A DNA stretch of 30,181 nucleotides from a virus, in IMG/VR virus record IMGVR_UViG_3300035698_010635, positions 1-30,181 of that record, one strand, 5' to 3'. The position numbers were made by a program, and so were the translations under genes. This document shows positions 15,764 to 22,654 of the stretch, in pieces; within the stretch, counting starts at the first letter, position 1, and each line of letters opens with the position of its first letter. The notes under the pieces are model-generated. The model was not told the origin of the DNA. It ran no database searches and was given only the letters and a program-made list of their open reading frames with translations.

Positions 15764-16346
15764 TATAATGCCTCTTAATACGTTTCTGCAAATCTTTGTC
15801 GCTGGCCCTTACGTATACATCCTTGTCGCTCTTCACCTGCCCGATCTCTTCGGGTGTGAGGAATGGTACGGCCATATCGTCAAAGAACTCGTGTATATGC
15901 TTATACGTTGCGATTGTAGCGTCGAACATCTCGGTACCTTTACCGCTCTCTCCTCCACTATAGTTGTGAAACATAAGCCATGTGTTGGGTTTCATCTTAA
16001 GAGATGAACCTGATACTGCTAATAAGGCATGCATGCTAAAGCATCTACCTACTACGACTATGTCTACTCCGCACTTACAGTCTCTGATAGCATTAACTAA
16101 TACTATACCTGTATCCACACTACCGCCTGGTCCGGCTAGCTGTATGGTTACGCTGTCTTCTACTGACGCATTCTCCAGTAGTTCTAATAAGGGTGCATAC
16201 CCTAAGTTATCATATTCAATTGCCGCTAACAACTTAATCACATGATTAGTTTTCTTTAGAGGGACACTAGTTATCTTAAAATACTCAGTCTCGCCATCGT
16301 CATCTAAGGCATCAGCCCTATTGGTAATATAATGATCGTTTGCCAT
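15738..16346 (-). CDS. clpP: ClpP-like serine protease (cytoplasmic)
   Basis: 202 residues from the ATG at 16346, which has a strong AGGAGG eight bases upstream. It has the ClpP fold signatures: AGPGGSV (71-77, oxyanion-loop region), RCFSMHALLAVSG with the nucleophile Ser104, MFHNYSGGESG with His127, and an Asp-rich stretch SDKDVYVRASD (173-183) for the third residue. No signal peptide. Phage ClpP-like proteins can serve as prohead maturation proteases, but this gene lies among replication genes rather than beside portal and capsid genes. A regulatory or degradative role, perhaps with a host or phage AAA+ unfoldase, is therefore also possible. Confidence 0.85.
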   Translation of the reverse strand: MANDHYITNRADALDDDGETEYFKITSVPLKKTNHVIKLLAAIEYDNLGYAPLLELLENASVEDSVTIQLAGPGGSVDTGIVLVNAIRDCKCGVDIVVVGRCFSMHALLAVSGSSLKMKPNTWLMFHNYSGGESGKGTEMFDATIATYKHIHEFFDDMAVPFLTPEEIGQVKSDKDVYVRASDKDLQKRIKRHYNAKQSGGQ

Positions 16347-17559
16347 CAAATGTAACCTCCTGCTGTACACTACGTCCTGTCTTCGACTTAGGAACGCTTA
16401 TGTACCTTGTTTTTGGATATTCATCATCTTTACCTATCGTAATGATAGCATCAGATGTGCCCTGTTTACCGACATGCGATCCCTTCAATTGGTGCATCGC
16501 TATGTATCGTTGATGTGTGACAGTCTGCGTTACTCTGTCAGTGTTTACTACAGTAGCATCGGTCTGCGATGATGCTATTACAGGACACGTAACAGTTGCA
16601 AAGTCTCTCACATCAGAGTATACTCGCTCTAATTGGTCTGCCATGTTGCCGTTCTTTATAGTCTTGGTAGATAACTTATCTATCATATCTATAATGACTA
16701 ACTTAGCATTATACTTCTTAGCCATACGCTTAATGTAAGGTAACCCCTTACCACGTACATCAAATAATCTTATACGGTCAGGGTCTCCGCCCAGTTTCTC
16801 CGTGTAGGCAGCTTCTGCCCTTTCATAATTGTCTAGTACTTGTTCCCATGAACATTCTAGTACGGCGGACCATATCCTATGTACTAAGAACCCTTCTTGT
16901 TGTTCGTTGTTGAACCACAGTACTGTACCATCTGTAATCTGTTGAGCCATGTGGGCTACCTCACTAGCTAAGAACGATGTCTTACCAGTGTTAACATAAG
17001 CAGCTACCACTACGAATGAGGGCTGTAAGGGCCCTAGGCAGCTGTTCAGGCAATCAAGTCGCCAATGTAGCCCATCTGCACTCTCTCCTACTCCTCTTCC
17101 TGTCTCTATGTTACAGGGTATGAATTCGTGTTCTAAGTTACCTTGCTCTACCTGGTATCTATCTAACATAGCACCGAGCTCGTCTATTGGTAACTCATTA
17201 TCTTCTAAGAGATCTTGTATCTTCTCTTTAAAAGCCTCTTGTTTAAAATGTTCTATTACTAGCTTAACAAAGTCAGAGTCTTGATCTACTTCCTCTTGGT
17301 TAAGTCTGTCGAAGATCATCGTATACATTGTATGCTCTGTCTCCGTCATCTGTGGATGCCGTACTTGATGGAACCATAGCGCAAACTTCTCTACCTCTAT
17401 GAAGGTCTCGTCTCCAAAGGTAGCGTAGTACGCTCCTATATCCTCTAAGATAGTCTTCACTTCGACTGTGAGTGCTTCCCTCTTTACGAAGGATGCATAG
17501 CATGAGTGTATCTCATGACTATCTACGAATAGTCTTAACAGTGTAAGTTCTGTAATCAT
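16318..17559 (-). CDS. DnaB-type replicative helicase
   Basis: 413 residues. A helical N-terminal region (1-145) precedes a RecA-like motor. Walker A VVVAAYVNTGKTSFLA (183-198) lacks the usual first glycine; WFNNEQQ (215-221) is the catalytic-Glu motif of DnaB helicases, LVIIDMID (287-294) is Walker B, and VIASSQTD and the HQLKGSHVGKQG segment (motif 4/arginine finger area) follow. It should be the hexameric 5'-3' replicative helicase. Unlike T7 gp4 it is not fused to the primase, which is encoded upstream and separated by a small 69-residue gene. Confidence 0.92.
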   Translation of the reverse strand: MITELTLLRLFVDSHEIHSCYASFVKREALTVEVKTILEDIGAYYATFGDETFIEVEKFALWFHQVRHPQMTETEHTMYTMIFDRLNQEEVDQDSDFVKLVIEHFKQEAFKEKIQDLLEDNELPIDELGAMLDRYQVEQGNLEHEFIPCNIETGRGVGESADGLHWRLDCLNSCLGPLQPSFVVVAAYVNTGKTSFLASEVAHMAQQITDGTVLWFNNEQQEGFLVHRIWSAVLECSWEQVLDNYERAEAAYTEKLGGDPDRIRLFDVRGKGLPYIKRMAKKYNAKLVIIDMIDKLSTKTIKNGNMADQLERVYSDVRDFATVTCPVIASSQTDATVVNTDRVTQTVTHQRYIAMHQLKGSHVGKQGTSDAIITIGKDDEYPKTRYISVPKSKTGRSVQQEVTFDGKRSLYYQ

Positions 17560-17769
17560 TTACTTCCTCAAATCAAATTCTAACACATCATTCGGACAAA
17601 ACACTACTAGATTGTAGTGGTCTGTACTAAGCATAGTAAGAGTATGGGGATATCCCGTATTCTTCACTATATTCAAGACTTCTATTAAGTCTTTCTTAGT
17701 GCTCTGAAAACCATCAGTCAGCTTAAATAAGGTGCTAGTTCTTTGCGAATGTCGCTTTCGAATAAACAT
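17560..17769 (-). CDS. Small hypothetical protein between primase and helicase
   Basis: 69 residues, basic N-terminus (FIRKRHSQRTS), no recognised domain. It overlaps the primase 3' end by 52 bases and ends directly before the helicase start. An AGGA lies a few bases before the ATG. Given its place it may link or regulate primase and helicase, but this is inference from position only. A shorter product from an internal start is possible. Confidence 0.6.
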   Translation of the reverse strand: MFIRKRHSQRTSTLFKLTDGFQSTKKDLIEVLNIVKNTGYPHTLTMLSTDHYNLVVFCPNDVLEFDLRK

Positions 17770-18455
17770 TTCGGATCCTGCCTTGTTGTTACGTTAAACA
17801 CATTGGACGTCAGTAAGGATAACTGCTTAACTAATTTCTTAGCTGCTCTCTGTCCTTCCTTATCTCCGTCCATCCATACTATAATTATAGCATAGTCTTG
17901 ACTCAAGTGCAAGAGTTTCTCTTTATTTAATGACGTGCCTATTAACGATACGGTCTGCACGACCTTACCCACCCTTATAGCACTCAGCATGTCTTCTACT
18001 AGTACTATGGTGGTCTTGTTATCGTATGGTCCTTTAGACCAGAATAAAGATTGCTTACTACCTACTGATAAATACTTCGGTTGGTCTTCTTTACTCAAAG
18101 CTCTCGCTTGATAAAACATTAATGTTCCGTCCGATGAATATGATGGTAGTATAACTCTATTAGATCTATAATCATATCTAATGTTATAATCCTTACATAT
18201 GTCCTCGAACACCTGATAGGTGAGAAGCCACTTGAGAGCCGCAGGGCTCAGCCGCGCTGTTGAATTCGGCGGCAGTTGGAGGGAAGTATTGCTATTGTTT
18301 TCTAAACCCTCCGGCTTATCAAAGAATGACTTCTCAGTTCGTTTGTTCCTGGCTCGGCCACACGAGGAACAGTAAGTACTGTCCTCGTATTCAGCCAAAG
18401 CGTCTGATGACCCACAGTCATCACATGGAAGATGTGCATTAACTAATTTGCTCAT
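17718..18455 (-). CDS. DNA primase (T7 gp4-type zinc finger plus TOPRIM)
   Basis: 245 residues from the ATG at 18455. The zinc-binding domain CDDCGSSDAL...YCSSCG (Cys11, 14, 29, 32) closely resembles the T7 gp4 primase finger. The RNA-polymerase/TOPRIM core has TIVLVEDMLSAIRVG (Glu154) and VWMDGDKEGQRAAKKL (Asp196, Asp198). It makes RNA primers for lagging-strand synthesis. The protein stops after the TOPRIM domain, so the helicase half of gp4 is a separate gene. The longer reading from 18533 would start inside the upstream gene and is not needed. Confidence 0.93.
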   Translation of the reverse strand: MSKLVNAHLPCDDCGSSDALAEYEDSTYCSSCGRARNKRTEKSFFDKPEGLENNSNTSLQLPPNSTARLSPAALKWLLTYQVFEDICKDYNIRYDYRSNRVILPSYSSDGTLMFYQARALSKEDQPKYLSVGSKQSLFWSKGPYDNKTTIVLVEDMLSAIRVGKVVQTVSLIGTSLNKEKLLHLSQDYAIIIVWMDGDKEGQRAAKKLVKQLSLLTSNVFNVTTRQDPKCLFESDIRKELAPYLS

Positions 18456-18642
18456 CTCGCACCTGATTAATGATACCTGTGAATAATGCCTTAGCATGGT
18501 TATAATCTCCCATGCCTGCTTTGTGTACTCCATCTACGTACACTGAGAACCAAGAACCTCTTCCGGTTGCTTTATTGTCAGTGCTCTTAAATGTTACCAC
18601 GTGGCCATAGCCTGTCCACTTAGCGTCGTATTTACTACTCAT
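18439..18642 (-). CDS. Small hypothetical protein, 67 residues
   Basis: Chosen start at 18642 has GGGGAGA seven bases upstream; 12 in-frame codons before it would overlap the preceding gene's 3' end. It contains WTGYGHVVTFKS, SWFSVYVDGVHKAGMGDYNHAKALF, a small beta-rich pattern with no cysteines. Overlaps the primase by 17 bases. Function not recognised. Confidence 0.7.
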   Translation of the reverse strand: MSSKYDAKWTGYGHVVTFKSTDNKATGRGSWFSVYVDGVHKAGMGDYNHAKALFTGIINQVRDEQIS

Positions 18643-18655
18643 GATGTTTCTCCCC

Positions 18656-18916
18656 TTATTTACCATGTTTATCTGCATAATTCTCGAGTTCTGGACCAGG
18701 CGTAGCGTCAGACCACTCCTGCATGTCCATCTCTATCTCAAGAATATACTCTCGTAGCACATCTAGCGCCTCTAATGCGTCTACTAATTGTGCCTCTGCA
18801 ATGTTGAACTCCGGGTTAGCTTTGAAGGCTAACGGTAGGCTTTCGAGTCTAGCCGACGACGCAGTAACGTCATCTATAGACCTATCAACATATTCTGTAT
18901 AAATTGTGTGTTTCAT
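18656..18916 (-). CDS. Small acidic hypothetical protein, 86 residues
   Basis: Predominantly helical and acidic (AEAQLVDALEALDVLREYILEIEMDM is described here only in part), with a GGGGAG site before the ATG. It overlaps the exported protease-like gene by ATGA. No family recognised; a coiled coil in residues 38-66 is likely from the heptad-like leucines. Confidence 0.72.
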   Translation of the reverse strand: MKHTIYTEYVDRSIDDVTASSARLESLPLAFKANPEFNIAEAQLVDALEALDVLREYILEIEMDMQEWSDATPGPELENYADKHGK

Positions 18917-19560
18917 TCTTTAACTCCCCTAACTAAACACGAATCATTGCGATCGGCTATAACACGAGTTTTATATCCTCGTTTACAGATCCTCTTGCCC
19001 CATATGACGACATCAGCGCCATCAATTAGATTGTTCCACTCTTTCTTGGTGAGCATAGGTGCCACTCTTGTTTTTTTGAACCAATTCAGTGATGCATGAT
19101 AGGTATAAACCTTCTGCGGTGAGTTCTGGTTGATCCTTGATGGTATCACCAGTCCTGCTCTAGTAGTATAGCGTACGTTATGGAATAGTATCCGTGACTT
19201 ATAATTAACACGAACCAGGTCACCCTGAAATACTATTAACGCAGCTGCACTTGCAATGAAGCCTTGTGCTTCCATTATAACCGTGCCTCTACTCGCTGAT
19301 ATATGATAGGTTAGCTTACTCAGCGTCCTCATATATCCTCCTCTATTATCTTTCACGACAATGTATACTACTTCACCTGTTCTCGCACGTTGTAGCCGTC
19401 TAATAAGTTTGTTATATATCTTAATATCTGCTTCAATCATACTATATATAGTATACTTCTTACCATATTTCTTATGTTCCTGTACGGATAGCTTAGCTAC
19501 TCCGACACTACTCCATAGAAATGCTAGTAACAGGGCTAGGATGCTTAATGATCTTAACAT
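18913..19560 (-). CDS. Exported ClpP-fold protein (putative periplasmic serine protease)
   Basis: 215 residues. An N-terminal signal peptide (MLRSLSILALLLAFLWSS, cleavage perhaps after VGVA at 19-22) is followed by a ClpP/crotonase-like pattern. VVYIVVKDNRGGYM (64-77) fits the strand and glycine turn, VIMEAQGFIASAAALIVFQGD gives a nucleophile-like Ser104, and RILFHNVR gives His127. The 23-residue Ser-to-His spacing equals that of the cytoplasmic ClpP-like protein at 15738-16346. A candidate Asp is at 180 or 183. Known periplasmic proteins of this fold exist in bacteria, but the active site here is inferred by eye. It may act in the envelope, for example in lysis, exclusion or receptor modification. 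Confidence 0.65.
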   Translation of the reverse strand: MLRSLSILALLLAFLWSSVGVAKLSVQEHKKYGKKYTIYSMIEADIKIYNKLIRRLQRARTGEVVYIVVKDNRGGYMRTLSKLTYHISASRGTVIMEAQGFIASAAALIVFQGDLVRVNYKSRILFHNVRYTTRAGLVIPSRINQNSPQKVYTYHASLNWFKKTRVAPMLTKKEWNNLIDGADVVIWGKRICKRGYKTRVIADRNDSCLVRGVKE

Positions 19561-19783
19561 TGTCTAATTTCCTCTTTAAGTAAATTAATTTGGCTCGCAA
19601 ATCTTGAACCTTGTTGTACTCAGTTAAATATTTATGTTTAACCTCGTCCATACTCTTATGTACTAATTCATAGTTATCAGTTAGAAACTGTACCTCGTAC
19701 TTTAGTACTTTGTTCTGTTTCACTGATACGAACAGTGCTAATGATAAACCTACTACGGCTATCAATAATAATAACCTAATCAT
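19508..19783 (-). CDS. Membrane-anchored coiled-coil protein (i-spanin-like topology)
   Basis: 91 residues from the ATG at 19783, with AGGAG upstream. N-terminal membrane segment RLLLLIAVVGLSLALFVSV (3-21), then a charged helical region (residues 25-75, heptad-like Leu/Val/Tyr) and a short Pro/Ser tail. This is the plan of an inner-membrane spanin (Rz), but it lies nine kilobases from the holin/amidase block, and no lipoprotein partner is nested in it. The exported ClpP-fold gene starts inside its last 53 bases instead. Call is topological only. Confidence 0.6.
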   Translation of the reverse strand: MIRLLLLIAVVGLSLALFVSVKQNKVLKYEVQFLTDNYELVHKSMDEVKHKYLTEYNKVQDLRAKLIYLKRKLDNVKIIKHPSPVTSISME

Positions 19784-19797
19784 AATCTTTTCTCCTC

Positions 19798-20007
19798 TTA
19801 TAGCCATGGGTGTTTCACCCGGTGATGAGCTATGCATTCTATTACATGCCCTATAAAGTTAACTCCGAACAGCCATACAAAGACTGCTACGGCGTCGAAA
19901 GCAAAGGTACCAGTGTACCTGCCTGCCAGTAGTAGACCACAAACCAGGATAGCTACGATTAGCTTAGCTAGCCAGTGATCATATCTATATTCGTCTCGTC
20001 TACTCAT
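19798..20007 (-). CDS. Small membrane protein, two predicted TM segments
   Basis: 69 residues with hydrophobic segments at about 14-30 (LAKLIVAILVCGLLLAG) and 36-57, charged start (SRRDEYRYDH) and a His-rich end (HHRVKHPW). AGGAG six bases before the ATG. It is the first gene behind the promoter at 20050-20079, so it opens the long leftward unit. No family recognised. Confidence 0.75.
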   Translation of the reverse strand: MSRRDEYRYDHWLAKLIVAILVCGLLLAGRYTGTFAFDAVAVFVWLFGVNFIGHVIECIAHHRVKHPWL

Positions 20008-20049
20008 GTCGTTCTCCTATAAAGGTTAAATGTTTGTTCAGTCACTTAC

Positions 20050-20079
20050 AGTATAACATAGTTCATAGGTTGTTGTCAA
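20050..20079 (-). promoter_or_regulatory. Sigma-70-type promoter for the 17.6-kb leftward unit
   Basis: Minus strand TTGACA (20074-20079), 18-base spacer, TATACT (20050-20055). The first gene downstream starts at 20007. It overlaps the 3' end of the preceding membrane-protein gene, whose stop lies in the spacer. No terminator is visible between the two units, so read-through from 22592-22620 may add to expression. Confidence 0.8.
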
Positions 20080-20242
20080 GCCCTAATAGATCTTTTATTA
20101 TGTTTAACGTAAACATGTAGGCTTGGCTCGCATATACTATTATAACAAATATTAGACATACGAGGATAAAGGGCACTACTATCAGTGTATAGATTATAGT
20201 TGCTAAACTATATGCTGCCACTAGTAATAGCTTATCGCCCAT
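20063..20242 (-). CDS. Small membrane protein, 59 residues
   Basis: ATG at 20242 with GGGAG about eight bases upstream, two bases after the preceding stop. Strongly hydrophobic between residues 4 and 45 (KLLLVAAYSLATIIYTLIVV and more), enough for one or two membrane spans, ending LLGLDNNL. The promoter of the next unit lies over its last codons. Not recognised. Confidence 0.65.
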   Translation of the reverse strand: MGDKLLLVAAYSLATIIYTLIVVPFILVCLIFVIIVYASQAYMFTLNIIKDLLGLDNNL

Positions 20243-20244
20243 AA

Positions 20245-20475
20245 TTACTGCTCCCGAGGTAAGTTTCGGCGTTTTGCTGTGAAATAACGCCTAATACTGT
20301 AGTGAATCACGAATTTTACCGCTGTAACGGCAATTGTGCCTATCCCGCTTGTGATCACGGGTATCTCTGGAAAGAATAGATAAAGGAACAGGAATGTAGT
20401 TAACATCCCCATACCAGTGTGCACTACCTGCTCTAGAAGCGAGTCTGTGTGCGTTTGTTTAATGTGTGTTGTCAT
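20245..20475 (-). CDS. Two-TM membrane protein (DUF7220-like)
   Basis: 76 residues with AAGGAG before the ATG. Pattern: SLLEQVVHTGMGMLTTFLFL (first span), FPEIPV turn, then GTIAVTAVKFVIHYSIRRYF. The order S-L-x-E, first span, short Pro loop, second span, then Ser-x-Arg-Arg-Tyr-Phe is like small phage proteins of the DUF7220 type, which are of unknown function. Overlaps its upstream neighbour by 17 bases. Confidence 0.7.
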   Translation of the reverse strand: MTTHIKQTHTDSLLEQVVHTGMGMLTTFLFLYLFFPEIPVITSGIGTIAVTAVKFVIHYSIRRYFTAKRRNLPREQ

Positions 20476-20653
20476 CTTGTTCTCCTTCGTCCGCTATTTG
20501 TACCTCTTCTTCGGACACTCTGAATGCTGGTGGAGCTCTATTCTGTTTGAAGTTACGGGCTGCTGTCATAAAGATAGTCCCCGCTGCGGCCATGCCGAAC
20601 GCTCCAAAACCAATTACTAAGATGCCTACACCTATCCAGATACTGCTATCCAT
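20459..20653 (-). CDS. Single-TM protein with acidic cytoplasmic tail
   Basis: 64 residues; ATG at 20653 with GGGAG upstream (a GTG one codon earlier is less likely). Hydrophobic segment IWIGVGILVIGFGAFGMAAA (4-23), then a polar tail rich in Glu and Asp (VSEEEVQIADEGEQDDNTH). It overlaps both neighbours. Role unknown. Confidence 0.65.
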   Translation of the reverse strand: MDSSIWIGVGILVIGFGAFGMAAAGTIFMTAARNFKQNRAPPAFRVSEEEVQIADEGEQDDNTH

Positions 20654-20780
20654 CACTGTCTCCCTTTAGGCTATCTATGCCAAAACGGATTAGTGCGAAT
20701 AATGCTAACGTTGCGCCTAGCATGACATTATATACCATCATACCTAGTGCTACTCCCAATGCTACTTCATAAACTCCCAT
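20646..20780 (-). CDS. Membrane micropeptide, 44 residues
   Basis: Preceded by a strong GGAGGA site. One long hydrophobic stretch rich in Ala, Leu, Gly and Met (residues 5-32), then RFGIDSLKGDSDG. It overlaps its neighbours on both sides. One of several coupled tiny membrane proteins here. Confidence 0.6.
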   Translation of the reverse strand: MGVYEVALGVALGMMVYNVMLGATLALFALIRFGIDSLKGDSDG

Positions 20781-20970
20781 GATCGTCCTCCTTTGGTATC
20801 CCCCAAAATACATATTCCATGTCTACCATCTCATTTAAGAGATACACAGCAGATGGACCTGTGTTGGGCATTTGGTGGTACGTGTCTTCCACCGTTATGC
20901 CTATTGGTAGTACTATACTACCCGCTACTAATAACTTTACAGCGATTAAACGCCCTGCCCCAAATACCAT
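20767..20970 (-). CDS. Small protein with N-terminal hydrophobic segment
   Basis: 67 residues; the start overlaps the lipoprotein stop in TAATG and has AGAGG upstream. Residues 8-26 (LIAVKLLVAGSIVLPIGIT) may be a signal anchor or signal peptide. The rest is acidic with aromatics (MVDMEYVFWGIPKEDDHG). No family recognised. Confidence 0.6.
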   Translation of the reverse strand: MVFGAGRLIAVKLLVAGSIVLPIGITVEDTYHQMPNTGPSAVYLLNEMVDMEYVFWGIPKEDDHGSL

Positions 20971-21323
20971 TATCTCATCCTCTTACAATTGCCGCGTCCT
21001 AAGTTACGCATTTCGACCCTAAACGATGTTACATTACGGTCAGGTAACTTTAAGACTACAGTATAGTTTCTCCTAGTCTCCTTACCTGCTGGCACATAGA
21101 TAGGTATTGTCTTCCTACCATACTTTAGCACAGCATCCTCTGTAGCTCTCCGATGTCCTGGATTGCGTATCTCTATTTCACATTGCACAAAGGTCTCGGT
21201 GACCTGTGCTGGAATAGCTGGTACGGGTTTAGCTGTGTCTGGATTGAACTTACGTTTCATCGTAGCACATCCTTGTAGCACAGCTAGTGCAGTAAAGATT
21301 ACTAATAATTTAACTATACTCAC
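20970..21323 (-). CDS. Putative lipoprotein, 117 residues
   Basis: GTG start in a GTGA overlap with the upstream micropeptide gene. Signal peptide VKLLVIFTALAVLQGC with lipobox L-Q-G-C, lipidated at Cys19. The mature part has two further cysteines (about 49 and 112), a beta-rich core (VQCEIEIRNPGHR, NYTVVLKLPDRNVTSFRVEM) and a basic C-terminus. It resembles in outline the C-terminal domain of the protein at 21845-22567. Expected at the periplasmic face of a membrane; could be an envelope modifier or spanin-like partner. Function unknown. Confidence 0.75.
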   Translation of the reverse strand: MSIVKLLVIFTALAVLQGCATMKRKFNPDTAKPVPAIPAQVTETFVQCEIEIRNPGHRRATEDAVLKYGRKTIPIYVPAGKETRRNYTVVLKLPDRNVTSFRVEMRNLGRGNCKRMR

Positions 21324-21448
21324 TTATCATCCCCCCTTTCGTTTTGATTCATCCAATAAATGCCTACCATGATGCCAAAGAATACCGCTAGGGCACCTAG
21401 TCCAAGGATAACATTTGCTATTGATACTAAAAAACCTTCAAACATCAT
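21320..21448 (-). CDS. Membrane micropeptide, 42 residues
   Basis: Starts at one of two adjacent ATGs (21448 or 21445), overlapping the preceding 25-residue gene by ATGA and followed by a GTGA overlap with the lipoprotein gene. Residues 4-32 form a membrane helix (FLVSIANVILGLGALAVFFG), then WMNQNERGDDK. Coupling on both ends is the main support. Confidence 0.6.
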   Translation of the reverse strand: MMFEGFLVSIANVILGLGALAVFFGIMVGIYWMNQNERGDDK

Positions 21449-21522
21449 TTATACCACCAGTTGGTTAATACGACGGCCGTCGCTAGTATAGCTAAGGCCA
21501 CGAATAAAGTGAACATATCCAT
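21445..21522 (-). CDS. Membrane micropeptide, 25 residues
   Basis: MDMFTLFVALAILATAVVLT then NWWYK: a single membrane helix with an aromatic/Lys interface end. A very good AGGAGATAGCA site precedes the ATG, and the stop overlaps the next start (ATGA). The minute size makes it uncertain, but site and coupling argue for translation. Confidence 0.55.
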   Translation of the reverse strand: MDMFTLFVALAILATAVVLTNWWYK

Positions 21523-21578
21523 TGCTATCTCCTATCTTGCTGGAGTAAACAGTGGTTTAAACACGGGATTACCCCGTT

Positions 21579-21848
21579 TCACTTTTTTACAGGTCCGACC
21601 TTCTTCACCTTATGGTGTTCCTTTAAGAACTCCTTCTGTGTGACAGTGCCTTCCTTACTTTGATAAATGATACACACTGATCTACCGTTTCTAGTTTCAA
21701 AGAACGTAGAACACGTCTCTTTACTAGGTACGAAAGGTCTCTCGAATACCCCTGTAGCGAATATAACTCCGCCTGCTAATACTGCGCCTACCGCAGCTCC
21801 GATAAAGTATTTCTTATCGGGTAAATTATCGCTAAATGCCATAATCAT
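21579..21848 (-). CDS. Small protein with signal anchor, two cysteines
   Basis: 89 residues from 21848 (ATGA overlap), or 87 from the ATG at 21842, which is better spaced from GGGAG. Hydrophobic YFIGAAVGAVLAGGVIFATG (14-33), then an exposed part with Cys46 and Cys59 (SKETCSTFF, RSVCIIYQSKEG) and a Lys-rich end. The hydrophobic segment is nearly identical to that of the upstream gene product at 21845-22567. Confidence 0.7.
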   Translation of the reverse strand: MIMAFSDNLPDKKYFIGAAVGAVLAGGVIFATGVFERPFVPSKETCSTFFETRNGRSVCIIYQSKEGTVTQKEFLKEHHKVKKVGPVKK

Positions 21849-22567
21849 CTTCTCCCAAATCTACATTGATGTTGAACGTCGCCTTTAAGGACGACTACCT
21901 CATGAGTACCACCTTGTGTGGATGCCCCAATCTTGAAGGCAGCTAGCTTAGAGCTCTTTGCCTTAATAGTTATATATGTACGTTCCACTCGTTTAAGTGG
22001 TGTTAATCCAGGCATAGCCCTTCTATGTACGCTGTGTGTCACTTTGACCATGACTCGTGCATCTCTATCAGAGTTATTAATAAATTGACAGTGAATCATG
22101 TCCGCTGGTCCTAGATCAGGACGTATAAACGGATCAGGGTTCTGTATAGGTACATACACCGGTTGTGGTGCGAACCTATGATGTCTTCTTGGATGTCCGT
22201 AACCCTCACGTGTCCCATTTAAACTGACTAACTCACCTCTTCTGCCGCCACGTCTGTGCTTAGGCCTGCTACGATGTGCTGGTCTAGCTCTATGCCTATC
22301 AGGACGCGCTCTGTGCGTTCTTCCTGGTCTGACTCTTGGTCGTAGCTTACGAGTGTGATGTCTTTTCGTTGGGCGCATATGACGCTTTGATGGTCGATAT
22401 CGTGGCTGGTATGCCGGTCTTATGAACGGTATAATTATCGGACTATATCTTGGTTGTGAGTAGATAGGATTAGCATGAGGTGTTACTCGAACACCGCAAC
22501 CAGTCGCAAAGGTAACTCCGCCTGCTAATACTGCCCAACCTACTGCATATTTCAATAAATGTTTCAT
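21845..22567 (-). CDS. Putative Arg/His/Pro-rich lipoprotein
   Basis: 240 residues. Signal segment YAVGWAVLAGGVTFATGC with a possible lipobox (A-T-G-C, Cys24). From about residue 35 to 135 it is extremely rich in Arg, His and Pro (RPTKRHHTRKLRPRVRP and similar), low in complexity. A folded C-terminal domain (about 155-240, from MIHCQFINNSDRDARVM to HQCRFGRR, with two cysteines) follows. The basic region could bind nucleic acid, lipopolysaccharide or peptidoglycan. It is the first gene behind the promoter at 22592-22620, with AGGAG before the ATG. No family recognised. Confidence 0.7.
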   Translation of the reverse strand: MKHLLKYAVGWAVLAGGVTFATGCGVRVTPHANPIYSQPRYSPIIIPFIRPAYQPRYRPSKRHMRPTKRHHTRKLRPRVRPGRTHRARPDRHRARPAHRSRPKHRRGGRRGELVSLNGTREGYGHPRRHHRFAPQPVYVPIQNPDPFIRPDLGPADMIHCQFINNSDRDARVMVKVTHSVHRRAMPGLTPLKRVERTYITIKAKSSKLAAFKIGASTQGGTHEVVVLKGDVQHQCRFGRR

Positions 22568-22591
22568 GTCTTTCTCCTATCTGTTACTTAA

Positions 22592-22620
22592 AGTATACCA
22601 CAATTTGAACCCCTTGTCAA
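22592..22620 (-). promoter_or_regulatory. Sigma-70-type promoter, leftward, for the lipoprotein block
   Basis: Minus strand TTGACA (22615-22620), 17-base spacer, TATACT (22592-22597). The first start codon downstream is at 22567, giving a very short leader. TG-rich bases just before the -10 box resemble the other promoters here. Confidence 0.85.
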
Positions 22621-22654
22621 GGGATGAGTGAAATTCTTTCTTAACACACCCCAT

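Noticed and set aside
19508-19783. Definite i-spanin (Rz) call
   Set aside because: Topology fits, but it is far from the lysis genes and no small lipoprotein partner is nested in or next to it; kept as topology only.
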